NCBI RefSeq assembly: GCF_000238295.3
Contig: NZ_AHCD03000035.1
Coordinates: forward strand, 1,116,001-1,180,000
Length of the DNA stretch: 64,000 nt
Reading direction: 5' to 3'
From: Pseudoalteromonas rubra
GTDB taxonomy: Bacteria; Pseudomonadota; Gammaproteobacteria; Enterobacterales; Alteromonadaceae
Within the stretch, counting starts at the first letter, position 1. The number at the start of each line of letters is the position of its first letter. The notes beneath the pieces were generated by a model. The model was not told where the DNA came from. It did not search any database and saw only the letters and a list, made by a program, of their open reading frames with translations. Positions 27,715 through 36,121 of the stretch are shown here, piece after piece. The translations under genes were made by a program, and so were the position numbers.

Positions 27715-27790
27715 ACAACTAACACCTGTGATTACTAAAGCAGTATAAAAGCCCGATTATACCCAAGTTCCCGGCAAATGCGAATAATGC

Positions 27791-29377
27791 CTATGCAGTG
27801 CTTGCAGGAACTGCTGAACTGTCCCGAATCGTGCTGAGCCGAACCCCTGTCAAGTACATAACAACGAAGTACGTTAGTATTGCGGTCACCAATTGTAGAC
27901 CCAATATGCCGACTTGTTCCATGAACGCTCGCCCCTGCCACGGCAACATCCGATCCAACCACATCAGCACACCCGACATCACAAGGCTTGCAAGCAAACA
28001 TTTGGCAGCAAATGTCAGAGTAAAGCCTGACACCCGATATACACCGGCCTGATTGAGGGAGCGATATAATAAAGCGGCATTGCAGGTGGCTGATAATGCC
28101 GTTGCCAGCGCTAGTCCAATATAGCCAATAAAAGGCGCGAGCATCAGGTTAAACAGCATATTGAGTGACATTGCAATGATACCGATTTTCACGGGTGTTT
28201 TGGTGTCCTGGCGAGCAAAAAAACCGGGGGCCAGTACTTTTATTAACATGAAACTGACCAGACCGACCGAGTAAGCCGTAACGGCACCACTTACAGCGCC
28301 AATGTTATCCTGCCCGCTCTCAACAAACGCACCGTGACCAAACAAAACAGAAATAATGATCGGACTGATGAGCACCAACCCCGCCATCGCAGGGATCCCC
28401 AAAAAGATGACAAACCGCACACCCCAGTCTAGTGTTTGCTGAAACTCCTGAATACTATCTTTTGCATGGAGCTTAGATAATGCGGGTAAAATCACAGTGG
28501 CAATACCAATGCCGAACAATCCGAGTGGAAACTCAATGAGCCTGTCTGCATAGTACAACCAGGCAATAGAGCCAGTTGCCAACGCCGCCGCTATAATAGT
28601 GTCAAGCAACAAGTTGATCTGGCTGACCGATACTCCAAACATTGCCGGGAGCATCAGTTTACGTACTTTCACTACCTCGGGCGCATGCCAGGCAAATGTG
28701 GGCCACGACAACATCCCGAGCCGGGCTAGGAATGGCAGTTGAAATAAAAATTGCACCAGCCCACCCAAAAACACCCCAATGGCCAAAGCATAAGCGCCCT
28801 GCTCAAACTGGTCATGTAGCAAAAGTGCACTGGCAATGATAGAAATATTCAATAACACAGGTGTAAATGCTGCCACAGAAAAGCGGTTATACACATTCAG
28901 TACTGCACCACTCAGTGCAACCAGAGAAATAAAGAATAAATAGGGAAAGGTCAGCTTTAACAAAGCACTGGCCAATACAAACTTCTCTGCATTTTCTCCC
29001 CCCTGCCACCAATCAATAAACCAGCTTGTGCCAAACAGCCCGGCTATGACAGGTGAACCAATGACACCAATTAAGGTCACCAGCATGAGAATAGTACCCA
29101 AGGTACCTGCGGCTTGCGCAACAAACAGCCGAACCTTGTCATCCCCATGTTGTTCTTTTATCTCGGCGAGTACAGGCACAAATGCCTGGGCAAAAGCACC
29201 TTCGGCAAAAAGGCGACGCATAAAATTCGGAATACGATTAGCAAATAAAAATACATCGGCCGCAAGCCCGGCCCCCAACAAATTTGCCACTACAGCGTCT
29301 CTGACCAGTCCCATCACCCGGGATATCATGGTCATGGCACTCACTATCATGCCCGATTTAAACAACCCCTTTGCCAC
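27791..29377 (-). CDS. murJ: Lipid II flippase MurJ (MviN)
   Basis: 528 residues, about 14 membrane segments, with family signatures near the N-terminus (SRVMGLVRDAVVA) and RLFAEGAFAQAFVP. MurJ flips lipid II across the inner membrane for peptidoglycan synthesis. It starts at GTG (29377-29375) with GAGG seven bases upstream. It is the first gene of the minus-strand operon, facing away from rpsT. A putative shared control region of ~450 bp separates the two. Confidence 0.96.
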   Translation of the reverse strand: MAKGLFKSGMIVSAMTMISRVMGLVRDAVVANLLGAGLAADVFLFANRIPNFMRRLFAEGAFAQAFVPVLAEIKEQHGDDKVRLFVAQAAGTLGTILMLVTLIGVIGSPVIAGLFGTSWFIDWWQGGENAEKFVLASALLKLTFPYLFFISLVALSGAVLNVYNRFSVAAFTPVLLNISIIASALLLHDQFEQGAYALAIGVFLGGLVQFLFQLPFLARLGMLSWPTFAWHAPEVVKVRKLMLPAMFGVSVSQINLLLDTIIAAALATGSIAWLYYADRLIEFPLGLFGIGIATVILPALSKLHAKDSIQEFQQTLDWGVRFVIFLGIPAMAGLVLISPIIISVLFGHGAFVESGQDNIGAVSGAVTAYSVGLVSFMLIKVLAPGFFARQDTKTPVKIGIIAMSLNMLFNLMLAPFIGYIGLALATALSATCNAALLYRSLNQAGVYRVSGFTLTFAAKCLLASLVMSGVLMWLDRMLPWQGRAFMEQVGILGLQLVTAILTYFVVMYLTGVRLSTIRDSSAVPASTA

Positions 29378-29831
29378 TCGATTTCCTCACAGTATTCTTT
29401 GCGCGGGATTATGCCATAAGCCAGTCCAGATAAATACTCATACACCTGTTAGACATAGCTAACTTTAATCCCCCAGGATAGACATAGATATGGGTCTGAT
29501 AAGCGATGCCAACGCAAGCCGCTCTGAAGGAACAACACAAACACTCTAGTAGAGCGGTAGGGGATTTGCTACAATGTCGGCAGTGTGCCAAGTGGTGTGC
29601 CCTGACAGGTGCTAACTTGGTATAAGATCTGAGATTGCGGTTGCCCCAATCGTTTCAGACTCGCTGTCGTGCAACCCAACTAGCCACTTATGGCTGCGAG
29701 GGGCTAGGGACAAGCACGATATGCAAACAAATTGACCAGCCGAGGGTAATTTTTATTGACTTTAAAGAATAAAAAGGGCATATTCCTCGGCCTTTAAACT
29801 AAGCTTATTTTAAGATTGTTAGGAGCATACC
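29378..29831. other. Intergenic region between divergent murJ and rpsT
   Basis: 454 bp without a convincing gene. It holds the rpsT promoter (29756-29784). A CCAAGT/ACTTGG inverted repeat surrounds ~29588-29620, and a TACAAT element lies near 29571, so a second start or a leader transcript is possible. I see no tRNA fold and no supported open reading frame. Confidence 0.5.
29756..29784 (+). promoter_or_regulatory. Candidate sigma-70 promoter of rpsT
   Basis: TTGACT (29756-29761), a 17-base spacer, and CATATT (29779-29784). It lies ~48 bp before the start codon. E. coli rpsT also has its own promoters and is autoregulated by free S20. Confidence 0.55.
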
Positions 29832-30092
29832 TTGGCTAACATCAAGTCTGCAAAAAAACGCGCTATCACTAGCGAAAAACGTCGTCAGCACAACGCAAGC
29901 CGTCGTTCAATGATGCGTACTTACTTCAAAAAAGTAATCGCTGCAATTGAAGCTGGTGACAAAGAAGCTGCACAGCAAGCTTTCGCTGTTGCTACACCTA
30001 TCCTGGACCGTTACGCAACTAAAGGTCTTATCCACAAAAACAAAGCTGCTCGTCATAAGAGCCGCCTAGCTGCTAAAATCAAAGCACTATAA
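29832..30092 (+). CDS. rpsT: 30S ribosomal protein S20
   Basis: 86 residues, highly basic, beginning MANIKSAKKRAITSEKRR, the universal S20 start. It begins at a TTG codon with AGGAG about six bases before it. The E. coli gene also starts at UUG and the weak start takes part in autogenous control, so this feature is probably kept for regulation. It ends at a terminator at 30110. Confidence 0.98.
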   Translation: MANIKSAKKRAITSEKRRQHNASRRSMMRTYFKKVIAAIEAGDKEAAQQAFAVATPILDRYATKGLIHKNKAARHKSRLAAKIKAL

Positions 30093-30109
30093 TTGTGGAT
30101 TTGGATATG

Positions 30110-30137
30110 AAAAAGCCGACGTAAGTCGGTTTTTTTA
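30110..30137 (+). terminator. Rho-independent terminator after rpsT
   Basis: CCGAC/GTCGG stem with a GTAA loop, extended by A:T pairs and followed by a run of T on the plus strand; an A-run on the left gives partial bidirectional action. Confidence 0.88.
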
Positions 30138-30243
30138 TGCCTGAGTGTCAGGGCTTGAAGTAGATGAAAGCTCAAATGCAGTCACGCCGCCCATCGGCAG
30201 CGTCACAGGGTGAATGATGCACACTACCCTGTAACAATACAGG

Positions 30244-30627
30244 TTAAGCTAATTCAAGCTTGGGATAGAACTTTTTCAACATTGCGGCAATTTTCTTGGG
30301 TGAAAATGGTTTAACCACAAACCCTTTGGCCCCGCGCTCGATCGCATCTTTCACGTTATCAACCGTTGAGTGTGCCGACACCATCACTACATTAATATCC
30401 GGATTAATTTCAGCCAGCTCTGCGATCAGCTCTTTACCATCTCCATCCGGGAGTTCAATATCCAAAAACACGATATCGAAGTGCTGCTCTTCACAGGCAG
30501 TAATACATTGCTTCGCCGTTGACGCTTCTTTTACGTTATCGATGCCCAAGTGCATCAGAGTCTGATGCAAGAAACTGCGAACAGTGCCTACGTCATCAAC
30601 AATTAATATAGAGATTTGTTGTTCCAT
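30244..30627 (-). CDS. Single-domain CheY-like response regulator (orphan)
   Basis: 127 residues, a receiver domain only: acidic pair VDDVG (~10-11), phospho-acceptor Asp in FLDIELPDGDG (~56), Thr/Ser in VSAH, and Lys in VVKPFSPKK. No output domain follows and no histidine kinase is adjacent. Such proteins act in phosphorelays or on motility and pilus motors. Which pathway it serves cannot be said from the sequence. Confidence 0.85.
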   Translation of the reverse strand: MEQQISILIVDDVGTVRSFLHQTLMHLGIDNVKEASTAKQCITACEEQHFDIVFLDIELPDGDGKELIAELAEINPDINVVMVSAHSTVDNVKDAIERGAKGFVVKPFSPKKIAAMLKKFYPKLELA

Positions 30628-30716
30628 ATCCTTTCCCGTGGGCTAGTCAATTGAAATGCGCTATTATTAGCATAGAACTATTATAGAGTCCTGCAAACAA
30701 AAGGCTATAGCAAAGC

Positions 30717-31184
30717 ATGGCACAAAGACCAAAAAAACAGGCATTGCTCAATCAGGTAGATGCCAGGTCCAAAAACAAACGACCTACACAAAAAAAACGC
30801 TTATCACCTCAACAACAAAGAGCATTACAACAACAGCAACTTCAACAACAAGCACAACTTGCCGCAGCACAACAAGAAGAGGCCAAACCAAACAAAACCC
30901 GCTGGATAATCACCGCTGTGGTCTTACTCCTTCTAATTGTTTTTCCCAAGCCTAAACTTATTACCTATGAAAAGCTCGGACTGGTCGCGCAAAGTGTCTA
31001 TTGGCCCGGCTTACCGGGGGTCGACCCCGTTTTATTCGACTCAAACCTGCACATCCGGCCAGCCCTGGAAAGAAACACACTTTATCTGTGTCAGGATGAG
31101 CGCGACCCGGATTCTTGTCAGAAATACCAAATCATCGAACAGCAAGGTTTTATCTCTGCCCTCATGAAGCTGATTTTTGATTAG
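30717..31184 (+). CDS. Glutamine-rich, single-span membrane protein of unknown function
   Basis: 155 residues, family not recognised. Residues 1-60 are basic and very rich in Gln, with QQQ-type runs around residues 36-50, likely disordered or coiled. One membrane span follows at ~64-78 (ITAVVLLLLIVF), then a ~75-residue C-terminal part with a cysteine pair (LYLCQDERDPDSCQKY). Topology is probably N-terminus inside. A divergent partner (30244) suggests a shared control region, but no functional link is shown. Confidence 0.7.
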   Translation: MAQRPKKQALLNQVDARSKNKRPTQKKRLSPQQQRALQQQQLQQQAQLAAAQQEEAKPNKTRWIITAVVLLLLIVFPKPKLITYEKLGLVAQSVYWPGLPGVDPVLFDSNLHIRPALERNTLYLCQDERDPDSCQKYQIIEQQGFISALMKLIFD

Positions 31185-31286
31185 AAAAACTAATCCGAAA
31201 AATATAAAAATACTCGTTTGAATAGGCGCAGGTTGGGGCGCATAATGGCGCCCCTTTATTGAACAACCTGGAGTACTTTGACGATC

Positions 31287-31526
31287 ATGCCGAACGAATT
31301 TGACTGGCTACTTAATTTATTACTGCTAGTGCTAGGATTTGGTGCCTTTTTTATTAACCATAAAACCTTGCTGCGTGGCGCGGCATTGGCGACCTGTAGC
31401 ATCCTGTTTATTTTGTTCAGCCTCGATCTGATGAACACGTCGGTGATCTCAAACCTGGGTTTGATTCTGATTAATTCATTTTATCTGTTTAAGCTCTTTA
31501 CCCACGAGCAGTATAATACGCCTTAG
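31287..31526 (+). CDS. Small hydrophobic membrane protein
   Basis: About 79 residues with two or three hydrophobic segments (LLNLLLLVLGFGAFF, ATCSILFILFSL, GLILINSFYLF). It is not a family I recognise. Two starts are possible: ATG 31287 with GGAG 13 bases upstream, or TTG 31278 with GGAG only four bases upstream. I took the ATG. Codon use and the clean span pattern support a real gene; function unknown. Confidence 0.6.
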   Translation: MPNEFDWLLNLLLLVLGFGAFFINHKTLLRGAALATCSILFILFSLDLMNTSVISNLGLILINSFYLFKLFTHEQYNTP

Positions 31527-31652
31527 TGTAGGCAGTCCTGCCGCATCATTTTGACGGCAGGACGTAAACTGAGCAACGAAGCTTAAAGATATTTTCTAAT
31601 TTCTGAGCCTGCGCTACAATCTGGCCACACCCATTGGTTTTGGAGACGCAGT

Positions 31653-32234
31653 ATGGCCATGACAGATGAAGAACTTTTTCTCGCCTCAATGGGGGACGTC
31701 GTCCCCTTAGCACAAGACAAAAAAGCAGAGCTCAAACGTCAACAAAACGAGCCCACACTGGCACAACTTGCACGTAGAGAAGCCGCTGAACAGGAACAAG
31801 ATTTCGACCCGAATTTTCTCTCCACTGAGTATGTAGACTTGCTTGATCCCCATGACCTCCTTAGTTACAAAAAAGATGGGGTGCAACAAGGTGTATTCAA
31901 AAATCTCAGGTTGGGTAAGTATCAAATTGACGCTACTCTGGATTTACACGGCAAACCTTTCCGTGAAGCCAGAAAGTCGCTCTTTGATTTCATCATCGAC
32001 TGCCACCAACGCAGCATTCGGGTTTTGTTGATAAGACATGGGATTGGTCTGAAGAGTAAACCCTTTCCGGCTATCCTAAAAAGCTACTGCAATAAATGGC
32101 TACAGGAAATGCCGCAAACACTCGCCTTTCATTCAGCGCTGAGTTGCCATGGGGGAAATGGCGCCACCTACGTGCTGCTGAAAAAAAGCGAAGAGAAAAA
32201 AGTAGAAAACAGAGAACGACATGCAAAACGATGA
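31653..32234 (+). CDS. SmrA-like protein (Smr domain)
   Basis: 193 residues. The N-terminal ~90 residues are variable and charged; the Smr domain follows with the hallmark LDLHG (~93-97), IRHGIG and SCHGGNGATYVLLK. Smr domains are DNA/RNA-cleaving nickase-like folds; SmrB in E. coli cuts mRNA at collided ribosomes, and this protein resembles the SmrA (YdaL) type. The start has GGAG seven bases upstream. It ends at a 9-bp hairpin. Confidence 0.82.
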   Translation: MAMTDEELFLASMGDVVPLAQDKKAELKRQQNEPTLAQLARREAAEQEQDFDPNFLSTEYVDLLDPHDLLSYKKDGVQQGVFKNLRLGKYQIDATLDLHGKPFREARKSLFDFIIDCHQRSIRVLLIRHGIGLKSKPFPAILKSYCNKWLQEMPQTLAFHSALSCHGGNGATYVLLKKSEEKKVENRERHAKR

Positions 32235-32254
32235 TAGCAGCCCGTGCTGCTATC
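32233..32254. terminator. Hairpin between SmrA gene and small membrane protein gene
   Basis: Perfect 9-bp stem GATAGCAGC/GCTGCTATC with a CCGT loop, overlapping the SmrA stop codon. The T-run is short (CTTTGTT), so termination is likely but not certain. It lies between convergent genes. Confidence 0.5.
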
Positions 32255-32259
32255 CTTTG

Positions 32260-32415
32260 TTAGCTTTCTGAGGGCGTTATTACTGTTTCTTCATTATCTT
32301 GGTGAGCCGTTTCAGGAGACTCCGCTTTGGCCTGATTAAACCACGCCATGACACCCAATATAATAACTGTAAACAGAACAACGGAGAGCTTAACGCCACC
32401 TTGATTACCATTCAT
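32260..32415 (-). CDS. 51-residue single-span membrane protein
   Basis: Short open frame from ATG 32415 to TAA 32260: polar N-terminus (MNGNQGG), one hydrophobic span (~residues 9-25, VVLFTVIILGVMAW), then an acidic tail rich in Glu/Thr/Ser. An AAAGAG lies ten bases before the ATG. The codons and the span-plus-charged-tail layout look protein-like. No family is recognised; it may be a small membrane regulator. Confidence 0.5.
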   Translation of the reverse strand: MNGNQGGVKLSVVLFTVIILGVMAWFNQAKAESPETAHQDNEETVITPSES

Positions 32416-32628
32416 GAAAAGCGACTCTTTATTATTATTTTTTCATAACTTACTGAATGTAATTAGATGTCACAAGATGTTTTTTTATACAGTATTTTGT
32501 AGCTCGCCAATCCAGCGTCAAATGACCCGGAAAATGATCCCCTCACGCTCCGGGTTACGCAATCATTAACGCCTCAACGGGCTCAGAGCAACACTCACTT
32601 GCTTTTATGAGTATGCACAATGGCCAGC

Positions 32629-33549
32629 TCAATAGCCCAGGCCAATATCCACACAATGCGACAATGGCGCCCCTTTTTGCATCGCTTGCATGTTCGACAC
32701 GATTTGTGCCGTGGCCGTTTTCAGACTTGTTAACGCCGCCACATGGGGCGTCATCGTGATTTTCGGATGCTGCCAAAACGCATGCTCCGGTTCGACTGGC
32801 TCTGATACAAAGACATCCAGCGTAGCCGCTGCTATTTGCTCAGTATCCAGCGCATGGAGCAGATCGGCTTCATTGAGATGCGCGCCTCTGGCCACATTTA
32901 TCAGCACACCATGCGATGGCATCGCCTCAAACAGCGAGCCATCTAAAATCCCGCGGGTTTGAGCCGTCAGGGGCAACAAACAGATCAGGTAATCACACTG
33001 CGAGGCAAATCGAGTCAACTGCGTCTGCCCCCAAAACGTGGTGATACCCGAGATTTTTTTTTCACTCCTTGACCAACCCAGTACCTCAAAGCCATTTTGC
33101 TTCAACTTTGTAGCGGCCACTTGTCCAAGTTGCCCAAGCCCCAGTATACCCACACGACGGCCACTGCAGGCCCGCTTAGGACGCCAGACCTGATGCTGCT
33201 GTTGTTGATAATACAGACTCAAACGTAGCTTATGCGCGAGCACATGCCCCAACACATACTCAGCCATATCATCCGCAAGCGCAGGATCCACAATTCGACA
33301 CACCTGGACCCCTGCAGGCAACGCAGCTAACGGTATGCCATCTACACCCGCCCCAAACGATTGAACCACTTTCAAATTGGGCAGCTGTTGCCACAAAGAC
33401 TCAGGCGCATTCCAGGCCAACACAAACTCAATCTCTGCCAGATCACCCGTTTGTGGCCACTCTCTGATATCTGTATCAGGCATACTTTCCTGTAATCCAG
33501 CGATCAGTCTACTGTTGTCTCTGCCTGTTACACAGACTAATAATGCCAT
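32629..33549 (-). CDS. GhrA-like D-2-hydroxyacid dehydrogenase (glyoxylate/hydroxypyruvate reductase)
   Basis: 306 residues. NAD-binding GLGQLGQVAATKL (the GxGxxG site, ~140) and the later catalytic pattern with Arg (NVARGAHLNEADL), Glu in EPVEPEHAFW and His in TPHVAAL. It reduces glyoxylate, hydroxypyruvate or similar 2-oxoacids with NAD(P)H. Length and motifs match the GhrA type. It is divergent from the acyltransferase gene at 33714. Confidence 0.82.
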   Translation of the reverse strand: MALLVCVTGRDNSRLIAGLQESMPDTDIREWPQTGDLAEIEFVLAWNAPESLWQQLPNLKVVQSFGAGVDGIPLAALPAGVQVCRIVDPALADDMAEYVLGHVLAHKLRLSLYYQQQQHQVWRPKRACSGRRVGILGLGQLGQVAATKLKQNGFEVLGWSRSEKKISGITTFWGQTQLTRFASQCDYLICLLPLTAQTRGILDGSLFEAMPSHGVLINVARGAHLNEADLLHALDTEQIAAATLDVFVSEPVEPEHAFWQHPKITMTPHVAALTSLKTATAQIVSNMQAMQKGAPLSHCVDIGLGY

Positions 33550-33713
33550 GCGATCCCCTTTGTTCTGTTTTTATCTGACATCACTGTATCAAAATTCTCG
33601 CCTATACGTGTACTTACGCGATGGCCATCAAACTGACATACAGTTGCAACTTGCTTGTCATAGAGAGTTCTTAATCTTGACGGAAAGCGGTTATAGAACT
33701 TGAGAATGAATAT

Positions 33714-35435
33714 ATGATCAGTGTTGATAAGGTCATTGAAGCAAACCTGCCTCAATTAGAGAACTCACCGAAAGTAAAAGGCCTGGTAAAGAAAGGCCTG
33801 GGCTACCTGCTCCATGAACAGGAATTTGTAGCATTTGCTGATACCTACCCACACCTGCAAGGGATTGAATTTGTCGAGCAGGTGCTGGAAGAGCTGGATT
33901 TCGACGCCCGTTTCAAGCCCAAACAAATAGAACATATCCCCAGCGAAGGCAGTGTAGTGATTGTCGCTAATCATCCCATCGGCTCACTGGATGCACTGGC
34001 ACTGATCAAGGTATTGGCTCAGGTACGTCCTGATCTGAAAGTCGTTGCCAACAGAATGTTGATGTCCCTCACGCCCATGCACTCCTTGCTGTTACCCGTG
34101 GACAACCTGTCTGGCGCAAGTCGCAAGCAGGAGCTGGCCAATATTCATCATCACCTCAAACAAGAGGGTGCCTTGCTGATTTTTCCTGCCGGAGAGGTGT
34201 CCCGGCTTGGACCAACCGGTATCAAAGATTGTAAGTGGAATTCGGGCTTTTTGCGCATGGCCAAAAAAGCCAACTGCCCTATTCTGCCTATTTTCATTAA
34301 AGCGAAAAACAGTCCGCTGTTTTACGGTACGTCAATGATCTACAAGCCCTTAGCCAGCCTGTTGCTGGTTAAGGAGATGTTTAAACAACGTCAAAAGTCG
34401 CTGGAATTTGAGATTGGCGCCAGCATCCCACCGGCTTCCTATTTACTAGAAAACCTCAAAGACAAAGAAATCGTCGCACTGATCCGCAAACAGCTGTACC
34501 GGCTGGCTTCGAAAAAGTCTTTACCACTGAAAACCCAGTCGCCCATTGCCGTGCCTGAATGTAAAAAAGAGCTGAAACAAGCGATTGAAATGTGTGAGCG
34601 ACTCGGTGAAACCCAGGATGGCATGCAAATCTACCTCTATCAATATCAGGGCAGTTCGCCCATTTTTCGCGAGCTGGGTCGGCTCAGAGAAATTGCCTTT
34701 CGTGCTGTAGGAGAAGGCAGTGGTAAGCGCCGTGATATCGACAAGTACGACATGTACTATCAACATCTGGTGTTGTGGGATGCAAAACACCTGGAGCTCG
34801 TCGGCGCTTACCGACTGGCCAGCGCACAATCTGTCATCAATGAACAGGGCACTGAAGGTTTATACACCACCAGTTTGTTCAATTATGCTGAGCACATGCA
34901 ACCCTACTTCGAGCATGGTCTTGAATTGGGACGCAGCTTTGTACAGCCTAAATACTGGGGACGCAAGAGTCTCGATTACCTCTGGTATGGGATTGGTGCT
35001 TTTGTAAAACGCTACCCACAGCATCGCTACCTTTTTGGCGCTGTCAGTTTATCCAATGCACTGCCAGATAAAGCCAAAGCTATGCTGATTTACCATTACC
35101 AGCATTACTTCTCCAATCTGGCATCTCTGGCAACCCCCAAAAACGAATTTAAGTTTACGCCGACGCAGCAACAAGACTTTGCCCAGCTATTTTGTGGTAA
35201 TGATATTAAAGAAGACTTTGCAGAGCTCAAGCATATCATGGCCAATATGGGTGCCCAGGTTCCGACTTTGTTTAAACAATATACCGAGTTGTGCGAACCT
35301 GACGGGGTGAACTTCCTGAGCTTCAGCATAGATCCAGACTTCAACAACTGTATCGATGGTCTGGTGCTGGTTGATCTGACCCGGATCAAGCCACAAAAAG
35401 CCAAACGATATCTGGGAGAGAATATCTACGACTGA
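33714..35435 (+). CDS. PlsC-GNAT fusion acyltransferase resembling ornithine lipid synthase OlsF
   Basis: 573 residues. The N-terminal half is a lysophospholipid acyltransferase with the HX4D motif as NHPIGSLD (~82-89) and the FPAGEVSR box (~157). The C-terminal half is an N-acyltransferase of the OlsB type (YRLASAQSVI, GLELGRSFVQPKYWG). OlsF enzymes join the N-acyl and O-acyl steps of ornithine lipid synthesis in one chain with this order of domains. The substrate here is inferred. Ornithine lipids are phosphorus-free membrane lipids useful in phosphate-poor sea water. Confidence 0.7.
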   Translation: MISVDKVIEANLPQLENSPKVKGLVKKGLGYLLHEQEFVAFADTYPHLQGIEFVEQVLEELDFDARFKPKQIEHIPSEGSVVIVANHPIGSLDALALIKVLAQVRPDLKVVANRMLMSLTPMHSLLLPVDNLSGASRKQELANIHHHLKQEGALLIFPAGEVSRLGPTGIKDCKWNSGFLRMAKKANCPILPIFIKAKNSPLFYGTSMIYKPLASLLLVKEMFKQRQKSLEFEIGASIPPASYLLENLKDKEIVALIRKQLYRLASKKSLPLKTQSPIAVPECKKELKQAIEMCERLGETQDGMQIYLYQYQGSSPIFRELGRLREIAFRAVGEGSGKRRDIDKYDMYYQHLVLWDAKHLELVGAYRLASAQSVINEQGTEGLYTTSLFNYAEHMQPYFEHGLELGRSFVQPKYWGRKSLDYLWYGIGAFVKRYPQHRYLFGAVSLSNALPDKAKAMLIYHYQHYFSNLASLATPKNEFKFTPTQQQDFAQLFCGNDIKEDFAELKHIMANMGAQVPTLFKQYTELCEPDGVNFLSFSIDPDFNNCIDGLVLVDLTRIKPQKAKRYLGENIYD

Positions 35436-35484
35436 TTGTGTTGTTGCTGTTTTTTTATTTATACTCGCGCTCGGAGATTAAAAT

Positions 35485-35982
35485 TTGCGAGCGCGCATGA
35501 TAAAAACTATTCTACAACTCATTATTTTTGCCATTGTTTTTTTGGCTATCACTGCCTACCAGGAACTGGGCATGCTGGCTGACGATGGCAAAGCCCCTGC
35601 TCCTTATTTCTCTTTACCTCTACTCGAACAACCCACACAGCGAGTCACCATCAAGTCTCTGCAAGGGCAGCAATCTGTAGTGTACTTTTTCGCCCCCTGG
35701 TGCAGTATTTGCCGCTACAGTATGCCTAACCTCAATAAATTACATGAGCAAGGCAAAGTCAACGCCGTCGCCATTGCACTGGATTTTGACAATCCAGATG
35801 CGGTCAGCAGCTTTGTTGAAGATTTATCACTGAGCATGCCTGTACTGCTCGGCAACAGTCATACCGCTTCAGATTATAAGGTTAAGGCTTACCCCACCTA
35901 TTATGTGTTATCTGATGACCTGAAAGTAGTCGAACGCTCTGTCGGTTACTCCAGTGAGCTGGGAATACGTGCCAGACTTTAA
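35485..35982 (+). CDS. TlpA/thioredoxin-like membrane-anchored protein
   Basis: 165 residues. It has an N-terminal membrane anchor or uncleaved signal (~residues 9-23), then a thioredoxin fold with the redox motif WCSIC (~72-76, CXXC with Ser-Ile) and a cis-Pro-like YPTY late in the chain. It probably faces the periplasm. I chose TTG 35485 because GGAG lies eight bases before it; the ATG at 35497 has no Shine-Dalgarno. Role: disulfide reduction or quality control, partner unknown. Confidence 0.75.
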   Translation: MRARMIKTILQLIIFAIVFLAITAYQELGMLADDGKAPAPYFSLPLLEQPTQRVTIKSLQGQQSVVYFFAPWCSICRYSMPNLNKLHEQGKVNAVAIALDFDNPDAVSSFVEDLSLSMPVLLGNSHTASDYKVKAYPTYYVLSDDLKVVERSVGYSSELGIRARL

Positions 35983-36000
35983 CATCCTCAAACTACGAAG

Positions 36001-36047
36001 CTAAGTGTAAGAAAGTGTAGGGGTAATCGACAATTTCTTACCCTTAG
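36001..36047. repeat. Imperfect inverted repeat before a TonB-dependent receptor gene
   Basis: Arms of 14 bases (36001-36014 and 36034-36047), CTAAGTGTAAGAAA and TTTCTTACCCTTAG, pair at 12 of 14 positions with a 19-base gap. It lies between the thioredoxin-like gene (stop 35982) and the receptor (start 36122). It may be an operator, an mRNA hairpin, or a terminator without a U-tract. Confidence 0.5.
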
Positions 36048-36121
36048 GTAAAACAAAGGTACGATTTATTCTCATACACTAGTCCCATTCATATTCAGCT
36101 TAGATTCAATAAGGGACTACC

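Noticed and set aside
29588..29720. Possible tRNA or structured RNA before rpsT
   Set aside because: There is a short inverted repeat, but I could not build a cloverleaf with a matching acceptor stem.
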